A stretch of 64,000 nt of DNA. Source: Margaritifera margaritifera. Its lineage: Eukaryota > Mollusca > Bivalvia > Unionida > Margaritiferidae. Positions 49,830-62,075 of this stretch are shown piece by piece (within the stretch, counting starts at the first letter, position 1; each line of letters begins with the position of its first letter). A program made the position numbers and the translations under genes. Location: positions 297,501 through 361,500 of the forward strand of contig JAQPZY010001498.1 of assembly GCA_029931535.1 (NCBI GenBank). Reading direction: 5' to 3'. The notes below the pieces were generated by a model. That model was not told the DNA's origin and made no database searches. It worked only from the letters and a program-made list of their open reading frames with translations.

Positions 49830-50440
49830 ATAGTGTGAGTACAATGATTTGTCAACGTGCATATATTCTCATATATTCTAAGTTTAACAGCAATTCCACT
49901 ACAAAGAGCAGTTGCATTCATACAATTCTGTCATACATTGCGACCAGCTGAAAGTCGAACAATAACTCGTTTAAAAAAATCACGGGAGTACAAAGATTTG
50001 GTAATATATGTGCATCTTTGGATGATGACCATAATATGTACCAAGTTTCACAATCATCCATAAAAACACTGCAAGACAAACTGCGGAACTAGTTGCGCTA
50101 ACGAGCCTGTGTCATATACTGCATTAAGCTGCAAGACAAAAAAGGGCAATAATTACAACAAAATTGCGGGAGCAAAGTGGTTTGTCGATATGCGCAAATT
50201 CAAGTGATTCCCATAATATTTACCAAATTTCCTGGTAATCCATCGAAAACTGCGGGACTGCGCTAACGAGATTGTGTCAAACCCTGCATTAATCGACAAG
50301 ACAAAAAGGGCAATAACTCAAAAATAAATCCCGGGGGCTAAGTCATTTGTCGATATGTGATGTTCAGGTGATGACCATAATATTTAGCAAGTTTCATGGC
50401 AATCTATCGATTGAACAAATGCTTTTACACCGGCATCAGC
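49830..50440. repeat. degenerate tandem repeat, about 190-bp unit x3
   Basis: Recurring words are AAAAGGGCAATAA, GGGAGCAAAGTGGTTTGTCG, ATGACCATAATATTT, CCAAGTTTCA and AATCCATCGAAAA. This is a repeat style I know from molluscan intergenic DNA. Confidence 0.75.
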
Positions 50441-50444
50441 ATCA

Positions 50445-52288
50445 CTCTGTCTCGCATTTTTTTCTAACAAAGGCGAGGCAATATATAGATAAATAAATAA
50501 ATAATAAAAATTACCACGTATTCTCTTCTGGCACCACTAAACTCAAGGCATTTGAAGTCCCGTGAAAAAAGAAAAATCATTTAAAGTTTCTATTTGCACA
50601 GCATGTTAACATTAAAAAATATGTAAATTCCCCCCGTTGATGGAATATTGGCCAATCTGATATGACATCACCTAAAATACTTTTTTTCTTCTTTTATTTT
50701 CCATTTTATACTAATGTTTGCAAACCAGCCCAATAAAGGAAATCTGCACATTAAGATCAAACGTCATAGTAAGGCTCATTGAAAGAAAAAGTTGAGAGCT
50801 AGAGGAACTGAAACAGATGCCACACGACGGTCGTATTCTCAGTTTTGTGCATAACTTTCGATGGTAGCTGTGTAAAAATTTGTATTCATGAACAAGTCAA
50901 ATGTTTCCCGTGCGGCAACTATAATAGAACCCTTCTTATGCATCGGTGTGGGATCGGAACATTCTGATCATGAAGGTGGACTTTTCCTATCCAACACCGA
51001 TGGACTTTTCCTATCCAACACCGATGCATAATGAAGAATTATTTGTCGCACATTCCTAAACGAAAAATTAGGGTCGAAGTCAACATGGCGTACTGTGAAT
51101 ACTGATGCAAGTTTGAAACAGCAAGACACCCACTGAAATTTGTCTCATCGTAAGACAGAACGTAAAAAGTTATGTTTTCACTGAGACATTGTTCACTGTG
51201 AACTTTAAATAACGTTTAAACACATATCAGCTTTCAAACAAAGTGGGTAGAGACCGTTGAAGTAATGGCAACACACAGCGTCTGAATTGCGTACTGATGA
51301 TAGCTTGCGCAATAATACAAATGTGAACTGGTCAAAAAATAAAGTCCACTTTTGATACTACAATTAAACGAGATAGTAAAAATAATGACATAGTCCTCGC
51401 TTCAACTTTGATCTAGAATCTATTTCCGTTGATAAATAATAATGAGAAGATGAATTAATAAAAATGTAAATAAAATTACAATTACATTTACGGTTCTTTT
51501 GACCCAAAACGAACTACATAATCTGTATCAGTGACTAGGTCAGTACACAGCGTCCTCTTTCCAGGACACTAACTTCAAGCGCTGCAAGTTTAAAGGTATA
51601 GCTATGTTGTAATTTAATGTTTATCTTAGATTTGTATGGAAGAATGCTCAAGTGATGTTGGAAATCAGGCAGTTTTTCTGAATAATGACCCCGGTAGAAG
51701 GTCGTATAATGAGAGACAGCAGTCACGTGATGAAAGATGGAGATATCATTCACCGGTGTCTTACTCTGCAAAACACGATAATACACTTATAGGAATGTGA
51801 GAATTACAGTTCCTCTACTGTTTCGAGATGTCTGAATGCCCTGATTGAAAAATATACAATTAATTATAAAAAAAGACGACAGCTAGACTTGCACTATACA
51901 AAACTCACATTTTTTTCAATAACTATAATTTGCAAGTGATAATTATTTTGGAGAAAGAAAGACCAACATTCCTCTGCAGATACTTACAAACTCAAGATAG
52001 GTGGTTTTTAAAAAAAAAGAAATTTAAGCTTCGAATATATTTATAGTTTTCAACAATATTTTACATCTTATTCGTTCGTTTGTCTGCATATTTCCTCAGC
52101 TATTTGAGAAATTGCTCCGCTGTTAGATAATCACTATAACCAGAATCCTGTGTAGGCTTCTTCGTATCTTTGGACATTGTTTTTTAATGTTTGGCTTAAA
52201 TTATTTCAGTCGAGTTTTTGTACCATGCACTGTGCACCATTTCATCAAACCTTGGCAGATCTAAATAGTGACAACTTGTATTTTTCTA
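50445..52288. other. no gene; small inverted/direct repeat
   Basis: GGACTTTTCCTATCCAACACCGATG occurs twice in tandem (50979-51028), and ATGCATCGGTGT at 50940 is its inverted partner, giving a small hairpin. Nothing else recognised. Confidence 0.5.
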
Positions 52289-52291
52289 TAA

Positions 52292-52503
52292 TACCGTCTA
52301 AACTCGCTTATAAGTCGAGTTCCACTGCAAACTGCAAAGAGCAGATCAGCCGTCGCACAATGCGCTGGCAGATCTGCAGCTTGCTAGAAGTAATCAGTAG
52401 CATAAATAAAATAGACCTTGATCTGCGGGCACATTATACGACGATAGATCAAAGTCTATGCTGTTTGCAGCTGGACTCTACCTATAAGCGATTATAGACG
52501 GTA
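52292..52503. mobile_element. palindromic MITE with TA target, copy 2 (212 bp)
   Basis: Begins TACCGTCTAAACTCGCTTAT and ends CTATAAGCGATTATAGACGG plus TA, a long terminal inverted repeat. Interior blocks CCGTCGCACAATGCGC and GGGCACATTATACGACG pair with each other and match copy 1 at 15715-15934. Confidence 0.87.
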
Positions 52504-52714
52504 ATAGTTTACCCTGTTATAAGGTTTACATAGATAGAACAGTGCTACTATACAGTTTGTTAATCGCTATATTTGTAGATTTGGGGAATGATTGTAAAAT
52601 GTGTTATTTCCATGTAAACAGAAACATCAACCAATGGGAATTGCATACTAGTCTCTCGAATTATTGTGTCAAAAATGAAATTTTGTGTAATATCCAACTG
52701 GAACTAAATCCTCT

Positions 52715-52768
52715 ACAAATTTATGGATAATGCAAATTTATGGATAATGCAAATTTATGGATAATGCA
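52715..52768. repeat. 19-bp tandem repeat x3
   Basis: Unit AATTTATGGATAATGCAA, three copies. Confidence 0.93.
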
Positions 52769-52954
52769 ATCCAATTTTAACTCTGCATTTTAAAGGGTCT
52801 TATATAACACACATGTCCATTTTATAATAATTTCCTGTTTTAGCTGACACGTATATTTTCATAAATGGACCAAAAAGCCTATATGAAAGAATTCTTATTA
52901 TTACTATTATTAAAACATTTATTAAATCTAGGTTCGTGAATATACGATTATCGG

Positions 52955-53045
52955 ATGATGACGACGATTATGATGCTGCTGCTGCTGCTGCTGATGATGA
53001 TGATGGTGATGATTATGACGACGACGATGACGACGACGACGATCG
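52955..53045. repeat. trinucleotide repeat patch (GAT/GCT/GAC)
   Basis: Alternating runs of GAT, GCT and GAC triplets. The resulting His/Gln-rich open frame is a repeat translation. Confidence 0.9.
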
Positions 53046-53049
53046 TTTA

Positions 53050-54985
53050 CAGCAAAAAAGTCTATCGTTCGAACTTTTAAGACAGCTTCCATTACCATAA
53101 GGGATGGGAATGCTGACAAGCATCACTTGTAAACACACAAGAGCAAGGCCGTACGTAATGAACAGAAGCTGTGGACAAGAACTTAGAGTCAACTAGATTA
53201 GACTTGTACTCAGTTTAATTTCTCATTTTACTCACATCAATGCATTCTATATCACTTTGATCGGAATGCCTCTCTCTGAACATCAACACTTCCTGACCCT
53301 GATATACCGTGTATAACGGATCATTTTAATGATGTGACTTTTGACGGATTTTCTGTAAAATTTGTGATTTAATATTTTTCCGGTTAATGAACAAAGTAAA
53401 CTGTGTAATTGCGCATATGATTGTTTACGTTCATTTTTTTTTTAATGAGGACGTATTAAAATACAGTTAGAAATAGCATTGCTGGAAAAAGGCGGTATAT
53501 TTTGGAATGTCAGTAATTAATCTCAAATTACTCCCCCCCCCCCCCAAACTTAGGAAGATTTTTGCACGTACTCCCGCCCCCCAACTTAGGAAGATTTTGC
53601 ACGTATGCCTGCCTGAGACCTGCCGTAAAGTTACGATAACACGTACGTAATTCTCGTTGATGAAACAAGTGCAATCACGTACGAAAGTCGTAAGTAAAAA
53701 TGGACGAAAATCATTTGGCGTACGTTGTTTTGTGAAACAAGGCCCAAATGTATAATCTTGTCAAAGGAAATTCCTTGGAAGTTTACTTCAATCGAAGTAT
53801 CAATGAGATACATGAAATCAATTATTGCACACGGTTTGTTAGTAAAACCTAATATGAAAGGTTTGGCGAGTTCAGAAAAAAACAACATTTTAATGCTTGT
53901 TTCAGAGAATGGTCAGGCTAAATATGGGGTATAACATTTGAATGCTCTCTAATGTTTGAACATTGTTGGTCAAATATGTGAATCATCAGACTTTTATCTA
54001 AAGATGAACTTGTGAAGGATCTTGTGTCAAAGTAATTCGTGAGTTTGGAATTTGAGCGACTTCTTTTTTTGCTATAGCAATATGGGAGGAATCTTACAGC
54101 ATTGATTCTTATGTGCGACATTTAACACGTATGTTAATGTCTTTTAATTCGAAGAAGACATTTTCACATTAGCTCCACTCATAAACACAATTACCCTGCC
54201 ACGGATTAACTAAAATTCATAAAAATGTGTCTTCTGTTTGAGATTTTACAGCATCTAGCTTATAATACTTCAGATAATACCAATATTTTTGTCAGAGGTA
54301 GAGATAGCTGAAATTATGCAAAATCAGTATTTTTTTAAAGATTCAACAAGTGTAAATCTTGTTATTTTAAACAAACATAGAGGAATTCCTCAAATTTTAG
54401 GAAATCCTCAAAAGTTCCTCAGAAATAAAAAAGACTCGAAGGAACATTCAGGAGTTTGATCCCTTATGCCTGCTGAATCCTCTGTGAAAAATTCATTGCT
54501 ACCAACCAAGCAAGGAGAAATATATTCAGAAATCTCAATTTGAGGAAAGAAGTTTGAGATGTTCTTAATGAAACTGGGGCCAAGTGTGACCTTATATTTG
54601 ACTAAATAAAAAATGCTCAGTTTGAAGACATTATTTGAAAGAAATGCGATGACAACCCGATATTGAATCACAGACATGGAGTAAATGCATCAAACTTGTA
54701 AAGCACCGATCGGATATACAAACTCTGATATAAATTCTTATATATTGAAGCCCTATATCATTAAGAACGTATATGTTTAATTTTCTGAGCACAGAAAGGC
54801 ATTTCTAGCCAATTTTTTAATCGAATTCATCTCTGTCAAGGCAAATGATATATCAGTGAATTGTACAAAAAAAATATGTATTGTACATGATCCCCAAATC
54901 ACTACCAGTCAACCCGTTTATGTGACCTACCTCTATGTTACAGGTATTGATCGCATTTTAGCACAACAATTTGTTTAGATATAAT
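53050..54985. other. no gene recognised
   Basis: AT-rich. A tandem duplication of CCCCCCAAACTTAGGAAGAT with GCACGTA lies at 53532-53605. Confidence 0.5.
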
Positions 54986-54988
54986 CTT

Positions 54989-55062
<74 letters not shown>

Positions 55063-55121
55063 AGTCTATCTATCTACCTATCTATCCATCTACCGACCTA
55101 TCGGCCCACATACCTACCTAC

Positions 55122-55197
<76 letters not shown>

Positions 55198-55262
55198 TCA
55201 TTTTGATATCTATGTACCTATCAATCTATATAAGTACCTAACTATCTATCTATCTATCTATT
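54989..55262. repeat. (CTAT)n microsatellite, interrupted
   Basis: Mostly CTAT units with CTAC and CCAT variants around 55076-55125 and an unrepetitive gap at 55196-55240. Confidence 0.97.
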
Positions 55263-55264
55263 AA

Positions 55265-56175
55265 TTTTGCTCTATATCTTTATATCAAGAAAGAAAGATA
55301 GAAATGGACAAAGAGTGTATAGAGTTACAGATTAATTTCAAGTATCTAAAAGATTATTGAAGGATTTGGTGAAAATTATTGTATTATGTACTGATGTCAA
55401 TCATCAGTAATGGAAATCTCCAGCATACACCACCTGTTTTCTCATCTTATCAGAGAGAAATGTTGTATTTATAACAAACATGCATCTTTAGGTATTTTTC
55501 AGTTATTTGTACTTTCAATGAGTTGATGAGCTTGATTTATTATCTGGACAGTTGTAGAGAAGGACATGTTTGCAGAAAAGTATTTGAAGCATACTTCTCG
55601 TTTTAGTTATGCTATTTCTGGATTTACACATGTTTGCTTCAACAGGTCTGCGAAAACAGCGGGCATTGACTCAAACGCTTGTTTTACCAGATGCTTCTTG
55701 TAATTATTATGGCCATTTATTGCCAAATAAATGTCAAGAGAAAAAGTCTTCTAAAGTAAGTAGGAAAAACCAACAGCCGACAAACAACTATTTAGATCTC
55801 ACTTTTTCGAACCTATTTGCTTTTGAAAGTCAATAATAAAATCATTAGTCATAATTTCTAGGAGAGAAGGTGTTATGGTCGATGTAGTTTTTAAACAGTC
55901 GTTTTATAATAAATGTTTTCGAAACATGGATATGTCATTCAAGGAGGTAACGAATAAATTTGACTCTCTGAGCATCTGAATCAAAATAGTTTTAGTAATG
56001 TACTCAATGAAACTGGGTATAAACAAATTTACGTTGGACTTCGGAAAATTTACTATTTTACCAATGTCAACCAATACCTTCAACCATAAATCAAAATTTT
56101 AATATCTGTTATGAAGCATTTTTAGGAAAACCTACTTTTAAATGAAAGGACTGAAGTTTTTTTTTTACGAAATGC
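55265..56175. other. no recognisable feature
   Basis: AT-rich; a 75-codon open frame at 55609-55836 has no recognisable homology. Confidence 0.45.
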
Positions 56176-56179
56176 TTTT

Positions 56180-56400
56180 CCAGTGCAGGTCGAATCTTAC
56201 CTTTCAACTTTGTTATCAGAAATAAGAGCCAAGAGGCTGAATTCAGCAAACATTTTATTTCTATGCAGGTTTTGATGTTGCTTTGTATTGAATACATATA
56301 AGATTCTTCACTCTTCAGGAAAAATAAGTGAAAACAATGTCGATTTTCTTGTGGACGCAATAACAAATGGCTGAATTAGTATATGTGTGATCTTTTCAGT
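56180..56400 (+). mobile_element. dispersed repeat R1, partial copy 3
   Basis: Matches the right half of copy 2: GAGGCTGAATTCAGCAAAC against GAGGCCGAACTCAATAAAC, then CATTTTATTTCTATGCAGG, AGGAAAAATAAGTGAAAA and GACGCAATAACAAATGGCTG in the same order as 20830-21005. Confidence 0.65.
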
Positions 56401-56404
56401 TGAA

Positions 56405-57110
56405 TATATTTCCAAAGATAATATTTTTTATTTATATTCCCAAACCACATTTGATATTTACTCGCTGGCTTGAGTGGTAATGAAAGCGTTGTCTTTAAGT
56501 ATGTCTGTCAGAATAGGTAGCATTGATGTTAAGAAAACAAAATGGCCATAGACTTTATCTTCATTAGCTTGAATTTCTTTGTTGACTTCTACTTTAATGT
56601 ATTTGTTCGTTTTATTGCAGTTTTTTTTTTTGGTGATTTTTAATTGTATATATGTATCCTCATTTTTGTTTCTTTTCATGCGACCATATCATGTTAACAT
56701 CTGTAGGATTATATCTGCAACCAACGCACAAAATACTAATTTCATAACTTTTGTTTTTCAATAAAGTTGCATCCATGCAAACACACTTATCGTAGATAAA
56801 CAGGACATCCCATATTTTTAATAATCGTTTGTTTGTTGTTGTTTTTTTAAACTTTCAGATTAGTATTAATATTTTCTTTTGTGATCATAATTGCTTGGAT
56901 GATTGTATATATTTTACTTACTGTCCGTGAAGGGATATGATTAACTGGAAGCCATCCACTTTCTAGTTGTGGTACAACAGAAGTCAGAATAACTGACGCA
57001 ACGTTGGATAGTCTATTTTCTGTTTTAGATACTGCAGTTGATTAAATTTTATAATAATCCACCAACCAATGCATCAAGGTTAGTTACATGAAAGTATTTT
57101 AAGAGCCGGT
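56405..57110. other. no recognisable feature
   Basis: AT-rich sequence without coding homology. Confidence 0.5.
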
Positions 57111-57114
57111 TTGC

Positions 57115-57560
57115 TTTCTTCCTTGATAACACCAGGGCGAAGAAATTAACTTTTTAATATCTGCTTCTATATGCATGGATAAATCATCAAACAAGACATA
57201 TAACATTGTAGCAGGTGTGATGTATTTATTATTTTACATTATTATCTCACCTAGTTCCACACGATATACAATGGCAAATAAGAGTGATATCATCAAGTTA
57301 TGTTGTGTTCCATTTTGGGATTAGTGCTTCATCAAACAATTGCTACCTGTTGTTTCTTTATATTTTTAAATGTATTTAAGTAGAAGCAATATGGATGCGA
57401 CATGGTTATTTCAAATACTTTTATAGAAAATAAATCGATGTGTAGAAATATAAGATGTTAATTATATTCTGTCTCGGTTGTCACTCTGACAGTTTTGTAT
57501 TTGCAGACGTTCAATGTTCAGTTTTGCAATGGACGAATCCAATATCCCAGATTTAAAAAA
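57115..57560 (+). repeat. dispersed repeat X, copy 2
   Basis: Counterpart of 14195-14640; the shared block CACGATATACAATGGCAAA (57258-57276) is the most conserved. The following ~250 bp carry short coding-like segments (ATGGTTATTTCAAATACTTT; TTCAGTTTTGCAATGGACG). Confidence 0.55.
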
Positions 57561-57564
57561 GGAA

Positions 57565-58270
57565 TAAAAAAACCCCAAATGACAAACAAGTTAGCTGGTT
57601 TAAAAAAGAATACAAATAGCATAGGTCGATACATAACGGTAGCAGTGTGAAGAATAGAATATTTATTCTTGCTGAAACATAATTTTATTTGTTGTGGCTT
57701 AAAGTTGAAAAATTCAGAATGTTGATACAATACCTAGTACGAGAAGGTTATTGGCTACAGAAAAGGGAGCAAGAAAGTACGTAAAGGTTAGTTTGTAAAA
57801 AAAATGGCTTATGAAGCTTTTGCAAAATGTGTATCTTTCTGAATTGATAAGGAAATAAAGAATGTAGGGTATAAAATATATATAAGGTAGTATGGGTGAT
57901 TGTAAGAAGAAGGTCCAATTATAGACAAATCTCACTCAAGAAACTTATAAAATGCACACAAATTGCATATTAAAATCACAAGCTTGTTCTTCATTTTCTG
58001 TTGAGTCTTCCTTATATTTATGAATTGCCCATAATTTTTTATGTTGGGTGTGAGGGTTGAGAGTGGCGGTCTCCCATTAAACTCCATGTTTTAGATTAGA
58101 CACCTAGAATGTAAAGTCATAATTGCATAAGAAGTGAATGTCAAGAAATATCAATAAAGAGACTAAATGTGCCTAATGGAAAACTTTCAATAAAAATAAA
58201 AAATGAACAAGCAGAAAATATAATTCAGACAGTTATTCTCAGATAGATGAAAACACTAATCATTTTATTA
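57565..58270. other. no recognisable feature
   Basis: AT-rich spacer before the minisatellite/transposon complex. Confidence 0.5.
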
Positions 58271-58282
58271 CGTTCATTTATG

Positions 58283-58329
58283 CAACCACAGATAGATGGG
58301 TAAATTCATAATGTAAAGCTATCTAATAA
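58283..58329 (+). repeat. single 51-bp minisatellite unit left of the CACTA-like element
   Basis: AACCACAGATAGATGGGTAA and TTCATAATGTAAAGCTATC followed by TAATAA match the array at 60772-61285, which lies on the other side of the transposon. The insertion thus split off one unit. Confidence 0.85.
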
Positions 58330-58582
58330 CACTGGTGTACAGCTAATATTCCGCAATAAATGTTGTCAAACTTTACTAATTCTGGGTCACTGAGAACGAA
58401 AATGATGCTTAAAATTGTTGATTGGCTCTAGTTTTAAAAATATTATACTGGGTCAGTATATACGACCCTTGACATGGGAAGGGATCTCAATTTAAACCAG
58501 AAATGACTAAAATACATCTTTGACTGGATCTATGAATAAATCTATGACAGGGTTTGGACAGTACTTGCTTTTTAGGCAAAAC

Positions 58583-58690
58583 AATGAATGATGCAATCTG
58601 AAGCTGGTATTGCATCATACATGATCTGAATTGCATCATGTTATTCCTAGAAGTCATGGATGATGCAATTATAACTAAGCTTACATCACT
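58583..58690. repeat. subterminal TGATGCAAT repeats
   Basis: TGATGCAAT or its reverse complement ATTGCATCA occurs four times (58587, 58609, 58630, 58660 regions) in both orientations. In CACTA elements such subterminal motifs bind transposition proteins. Confidence 0.65.
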
Positions 58691-58806
58691 CTGCTGAAGA
58701 AATTGCCCTATATCAGCTCTACAAATCATACAGTGTCGTGCTCTCTTATTTGTCAGTGTTTGATTTTGCAAAGTGACACATTTCTGTTTAGCCAAAGTGA
58801 GCAGAG

Positions 58807-60415
58807 ATGCCTCGTACTTGTGTGAACAATGCAGATAACTTCTGCTATGTTTGTGGTGAAGTGACTTTTGCATCACAAAACTGCAGTATAACCACTATGG
58901 TTAAGAAAGCCTATCACCTTATTTTGGCTGCAAAATTGGAGATCAGGACAAGATGTGGGCCCCACACATATGCTGCAACACTTGTGCAACAAATCTTCGC
59001 CAGTGGTTGAACAGGAAAAGGAAATATATGCCTTTTGCAGTGCCAATGATTTGGAGAGCCAACAGGTCATATCAGCAATTGTTACTTCTGCATGGTGCCT
59101 CCAGTTGGGAAAGGTGTGTCAAAGAAGAAAAAGTGGACTGTGCATTATCCAAACATTCCTTCAGCTATACACCCAGTACCCCACGGAGAAGGACTGCCGG
59201 TTCCTGATGCACCAGAATCATTCTCACTTGAGTCAGATGAGTAAGAGGAAGAGGATGAAACTTCTAGTCCTGAACCATCAATGTCACATGACCCATATTT
59301 TTTCCCATCCTCCTACTCTGAACCACACCTCATAACACAAGGTGAACTGAATTACCTTTTCAGTGATTTGGAACTAACCCAAGAATAAGGCAGAGCTGTT
59401 GGGCTCCAGACTACAGCAGTGGAATCTCCTGGCAGGTGATCTTAGGGTTTCCATGTTCCGTGACCGTCAAAAGGATCTTGTCCCATTCTTCTTCATGGAA
59501 GGTGATCTTGTAGCCTGCAACAACATCGATTATGTGATGGCAGCCCTCAATATCCTTCATGATCCAGATGAGTGGAGACTGTTCATTGATTCATCGAAGA
59601 CGTGTCTTAAAGCTGTTTTGCTGCATAATGGCAGTGTTTTGCCATCAATTCCAGTTCGTCATGCAGTCCATATGAAGGAAACCTATGAAACATGAAACAA
59701 CTTTTGAGGTGCATAAACTATGACCAACATCAGTGGCAGCTTTGTGGCAATTTCAAGGTTCTTTCTCTCTTGCTTGGTCTGCAGACTGGATACACAAAGT
59801 ACTGCTGTTTTCGCTGCGAATGGGATAGTCGTGTGAGAGATTCCCACGACATCAAGAGAGATTGGCCACTCCGACAGTCATTGGAGCCTGGGATGAAAAG
59901 TGTTCAGCATCCACCACTTGTTGAATCAAGGAAGATTTTTTACCACCCTTGCACATCAAGCTGGGTCTGATGAAGAACTTTGTCAAGGCCATGGACAAAA
60001 CACAAGCAGCTTTCTAGCACCTCCGTGGAAAATTTCCAAGGTTAAGTGAAGCTAAGATAAAGGAAGGCGTCTTTGTTGGTCCTCAGATTCGATAACTTCT
60101 TCGAGATGATGCATTTCACCGTGCACTGCGTGGCAAGGAAAAGACGGCATGGAAAGCCTTCCAGTTAGTGGCAAACAATTTTCTCGGAAACAACAAGGCA
60201 GATAACTACAGGGAGTTGGTGGAAAACCTCCTCAAGGCATACAAAAGTCTTGGTGCAACATGTCACTAAAGATGCATTTTTGCACAATGGAGAAACGATA
60301 TCAGGGCAAATGGAGTCCATCAATGCTTGCAGACTATTGCTGGACAGTGACAAGAGATGCTCAGTTTAATGAATACAAGAGACAAGCCGAGAAGCGCCGA
60401 GTAGACACTGAATAA
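58807..60415 (+). pseudogene. transposon-encoded protein of a multicopy invertebrate family, broken
   Basis: The ATG at 58807 opens MPRTCVNNADNFCYVCGEVT with a CxxC pair, then a second Cys cluster in another frame near 58950. Further blocks are LGSRLQQWNLLAGD (near 59400), EWRLFIDSSKTCLKAVLLH (near 59570), YTKYCCFRCEWDSR (near 59790) with a further Cys pair, and MEKRYQGKWSPSMLADYCWT (near 60290), ending at TAA 60413-60415. I know this family as highly repeated predicted proteins in many invertebrates. There are at least six frame changes, and about 25 residues appear deleted near 60275. Its place between CACTA-like ends makes it the likely transposition protein; this is inference. Confidence 0.75.
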
Positions 60416-60760
60416 GAACTAAGCTACGTACTTATATATACATAATATATTTTTTACTTTTGTTTCAATATATTTTTTATTTATATAACCCGTTTGCTGT
60501 TTTTTAAAGTGTTACATAAACAGGACAGGTAAAACATTATAATGTAAAGCAACCATAAACACATGAAAAGACCTAGGTTTACAAGTTATGATTAAAACTC
60601 TACTATGTACACAATATACATAGACGTAAAATGTAAAAACTTAAATATCTTGGAAAGAGTAGCCAATCAGTTGTTTTAATTGTCATATTTGAAATCAGCA
60701 CATCAAAATCCCTAATAAATAGCACATTTTATATCTGAAGCAGACGACTTCGAAAAAATT
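60416..60760. other. right non-coding part of the CACTA-like element
   Basis: AT-rich, no coding content. It leads to the right terminal repeat. Confidence 0.6.
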
Positions 60761-60771
60761 GTAGACCAGTG

Positions 60772-61285
60772 TAATATGCAACCACAGATAAATGGGTACA
60801 TTCATAATGTAAAGCTATCTAATAATATACAGCCATAGATAAATGGGTAAATTCATAATGTAAAGCTATCTAATAATATGCAACCACAGATAAATGGGTA
60901 AATTCATAATGTAAAGCTATCTAATAATATACAACCACAGATAAATTGGTAAATTCATAATGTAAAGCTATCTAATAATATACAGCCACAGATAAATGGG
61001 TAAATTCATAATGTAAAGCTATCTAATAATATACAGCCACAGATAAATGGGTAAATTCATAATGTAAAGCTATCTAATAATATACAGCCACAGATAAATG
61101 GGTAAATTCATAATGTAAAGCTATCTAATAATATACAGCCACAGATAAATGGGTACATTCATAATATAAAGCCATCTAAAATTATACAGCCACAGATAAA
61201 TGGGTAAATTCATAATGTAAAGCTATCTAATAATATGCAACCACGGGTAAATGGGTATATTCAAAATGCAAGGCTATCTAATTCC
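60772..61285 (+). repeat. 51-bp minisatellite, about 10 units
   Basis: Unit contains ACAGCCACAGATAAATGGGT and AAATTCATAATGTAAAGC plus TATCTAATAATAT. Copies are 90-100% identical, degrading at the right end. Confidence 0.96.
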
Positions 61286-61289
61286 GACA

Positions 61290-61998
61290 TAGAATATAAA
61301 GTCAGACATAATAAAGTGTAGCAGTTAAAATAAAGGTGATGCGATAATGACTCTTGAAAATGAACGAAAAGAAGGCTATGCTGTCAGTGCAAATTATTGA
61401 TGAAGATAATAAATGATCTATCAGTACAACTGATCTATATACTCAAAGCTATTTGGAAAAATAGCGATGATATGTTCCTGTATAATACATGTAAAAATGG
61501 ACAGCATGTGATCAAGCATTCAAGTTTATACACCCACACATTTTGTACCAATGATCCAAAAATTCTATAAGTCTGACTCAATTTTTAACAGCTGTGAGAG
61601 TTGACTTAATGATACAAGAAATGCTTTTAGTTTTATGATTAATGCAAAGCAGAATAAAATTGGATTTGCACAAGCAGTTATGAAGATAATATGCCAAGAT
61701 ATGCTAACTGAAACATTCTTCAGTTATAAAAAGATTCTTAAAGAAAGATTTTGGCCCGAACTTCATTTCCATTATTTATTGCTGTGTTAAAATGTATATC
61801 GTATTGTTATTTGCGATGAGGTAAATAGTTGTGCTATAACATTCATATCAACTTTTATGCCAAATAAAAATAGTACAAAAACATGCAAAGATATGCTGAG
61901 TACAAGATTTTAGTGTTAAAAAGTTCCTAATATGAGCAATAACAAATAAAACATTGTTTTGTAATAATCTTTATTGCCATTAATCATAGCTAGTATTG
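61290..61998. other. no recognisable feature
   Basis: AT-rich, no coding homology. Confidence 0.5.

Positions 61999-62073
<75 letters not shown>
61999..62073. repeat. (TA)n microsatellite
   Basis: Pure TA run of about 37 units. Confidence 0.97.

Positions 62074-62074
<1 letters not shown>

Positions 62075-62075
<1 letters not shown>

Larger units (their letters stand above)
58330..60771 (+). mobile_element. CACTA-like (CMC/EnSpm-type) DNA transposon, 2.44 kb
   Basis: Left end CACTGGTGTAC (58330-58340) and right end GTAGACCAGTG (60761-60771) pair at 10 of 11 positions. TAA flanks both ends (58327-58329, 60772-60774), and the repeat array reads continuously if one TAA is removed, so this is a 3-bp target duplication. 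CACTR ends, 3-bp duplication and clustered subterminal repeats fit the CACTA/EnSpm group. The superfamily is inferred from these features. Confidence 0.78.

Noticed and set aside
52928..53119. His/Gln-rich nuclear protein
   Set aside because: Trinucleotide repeat translation without flanking coding sequence.
58807..60415. host gene encoding a zinc-binding protein
   Set aside because: Inverted CACTGG ends, TAA target duplication and many lesions indicate a transposon.
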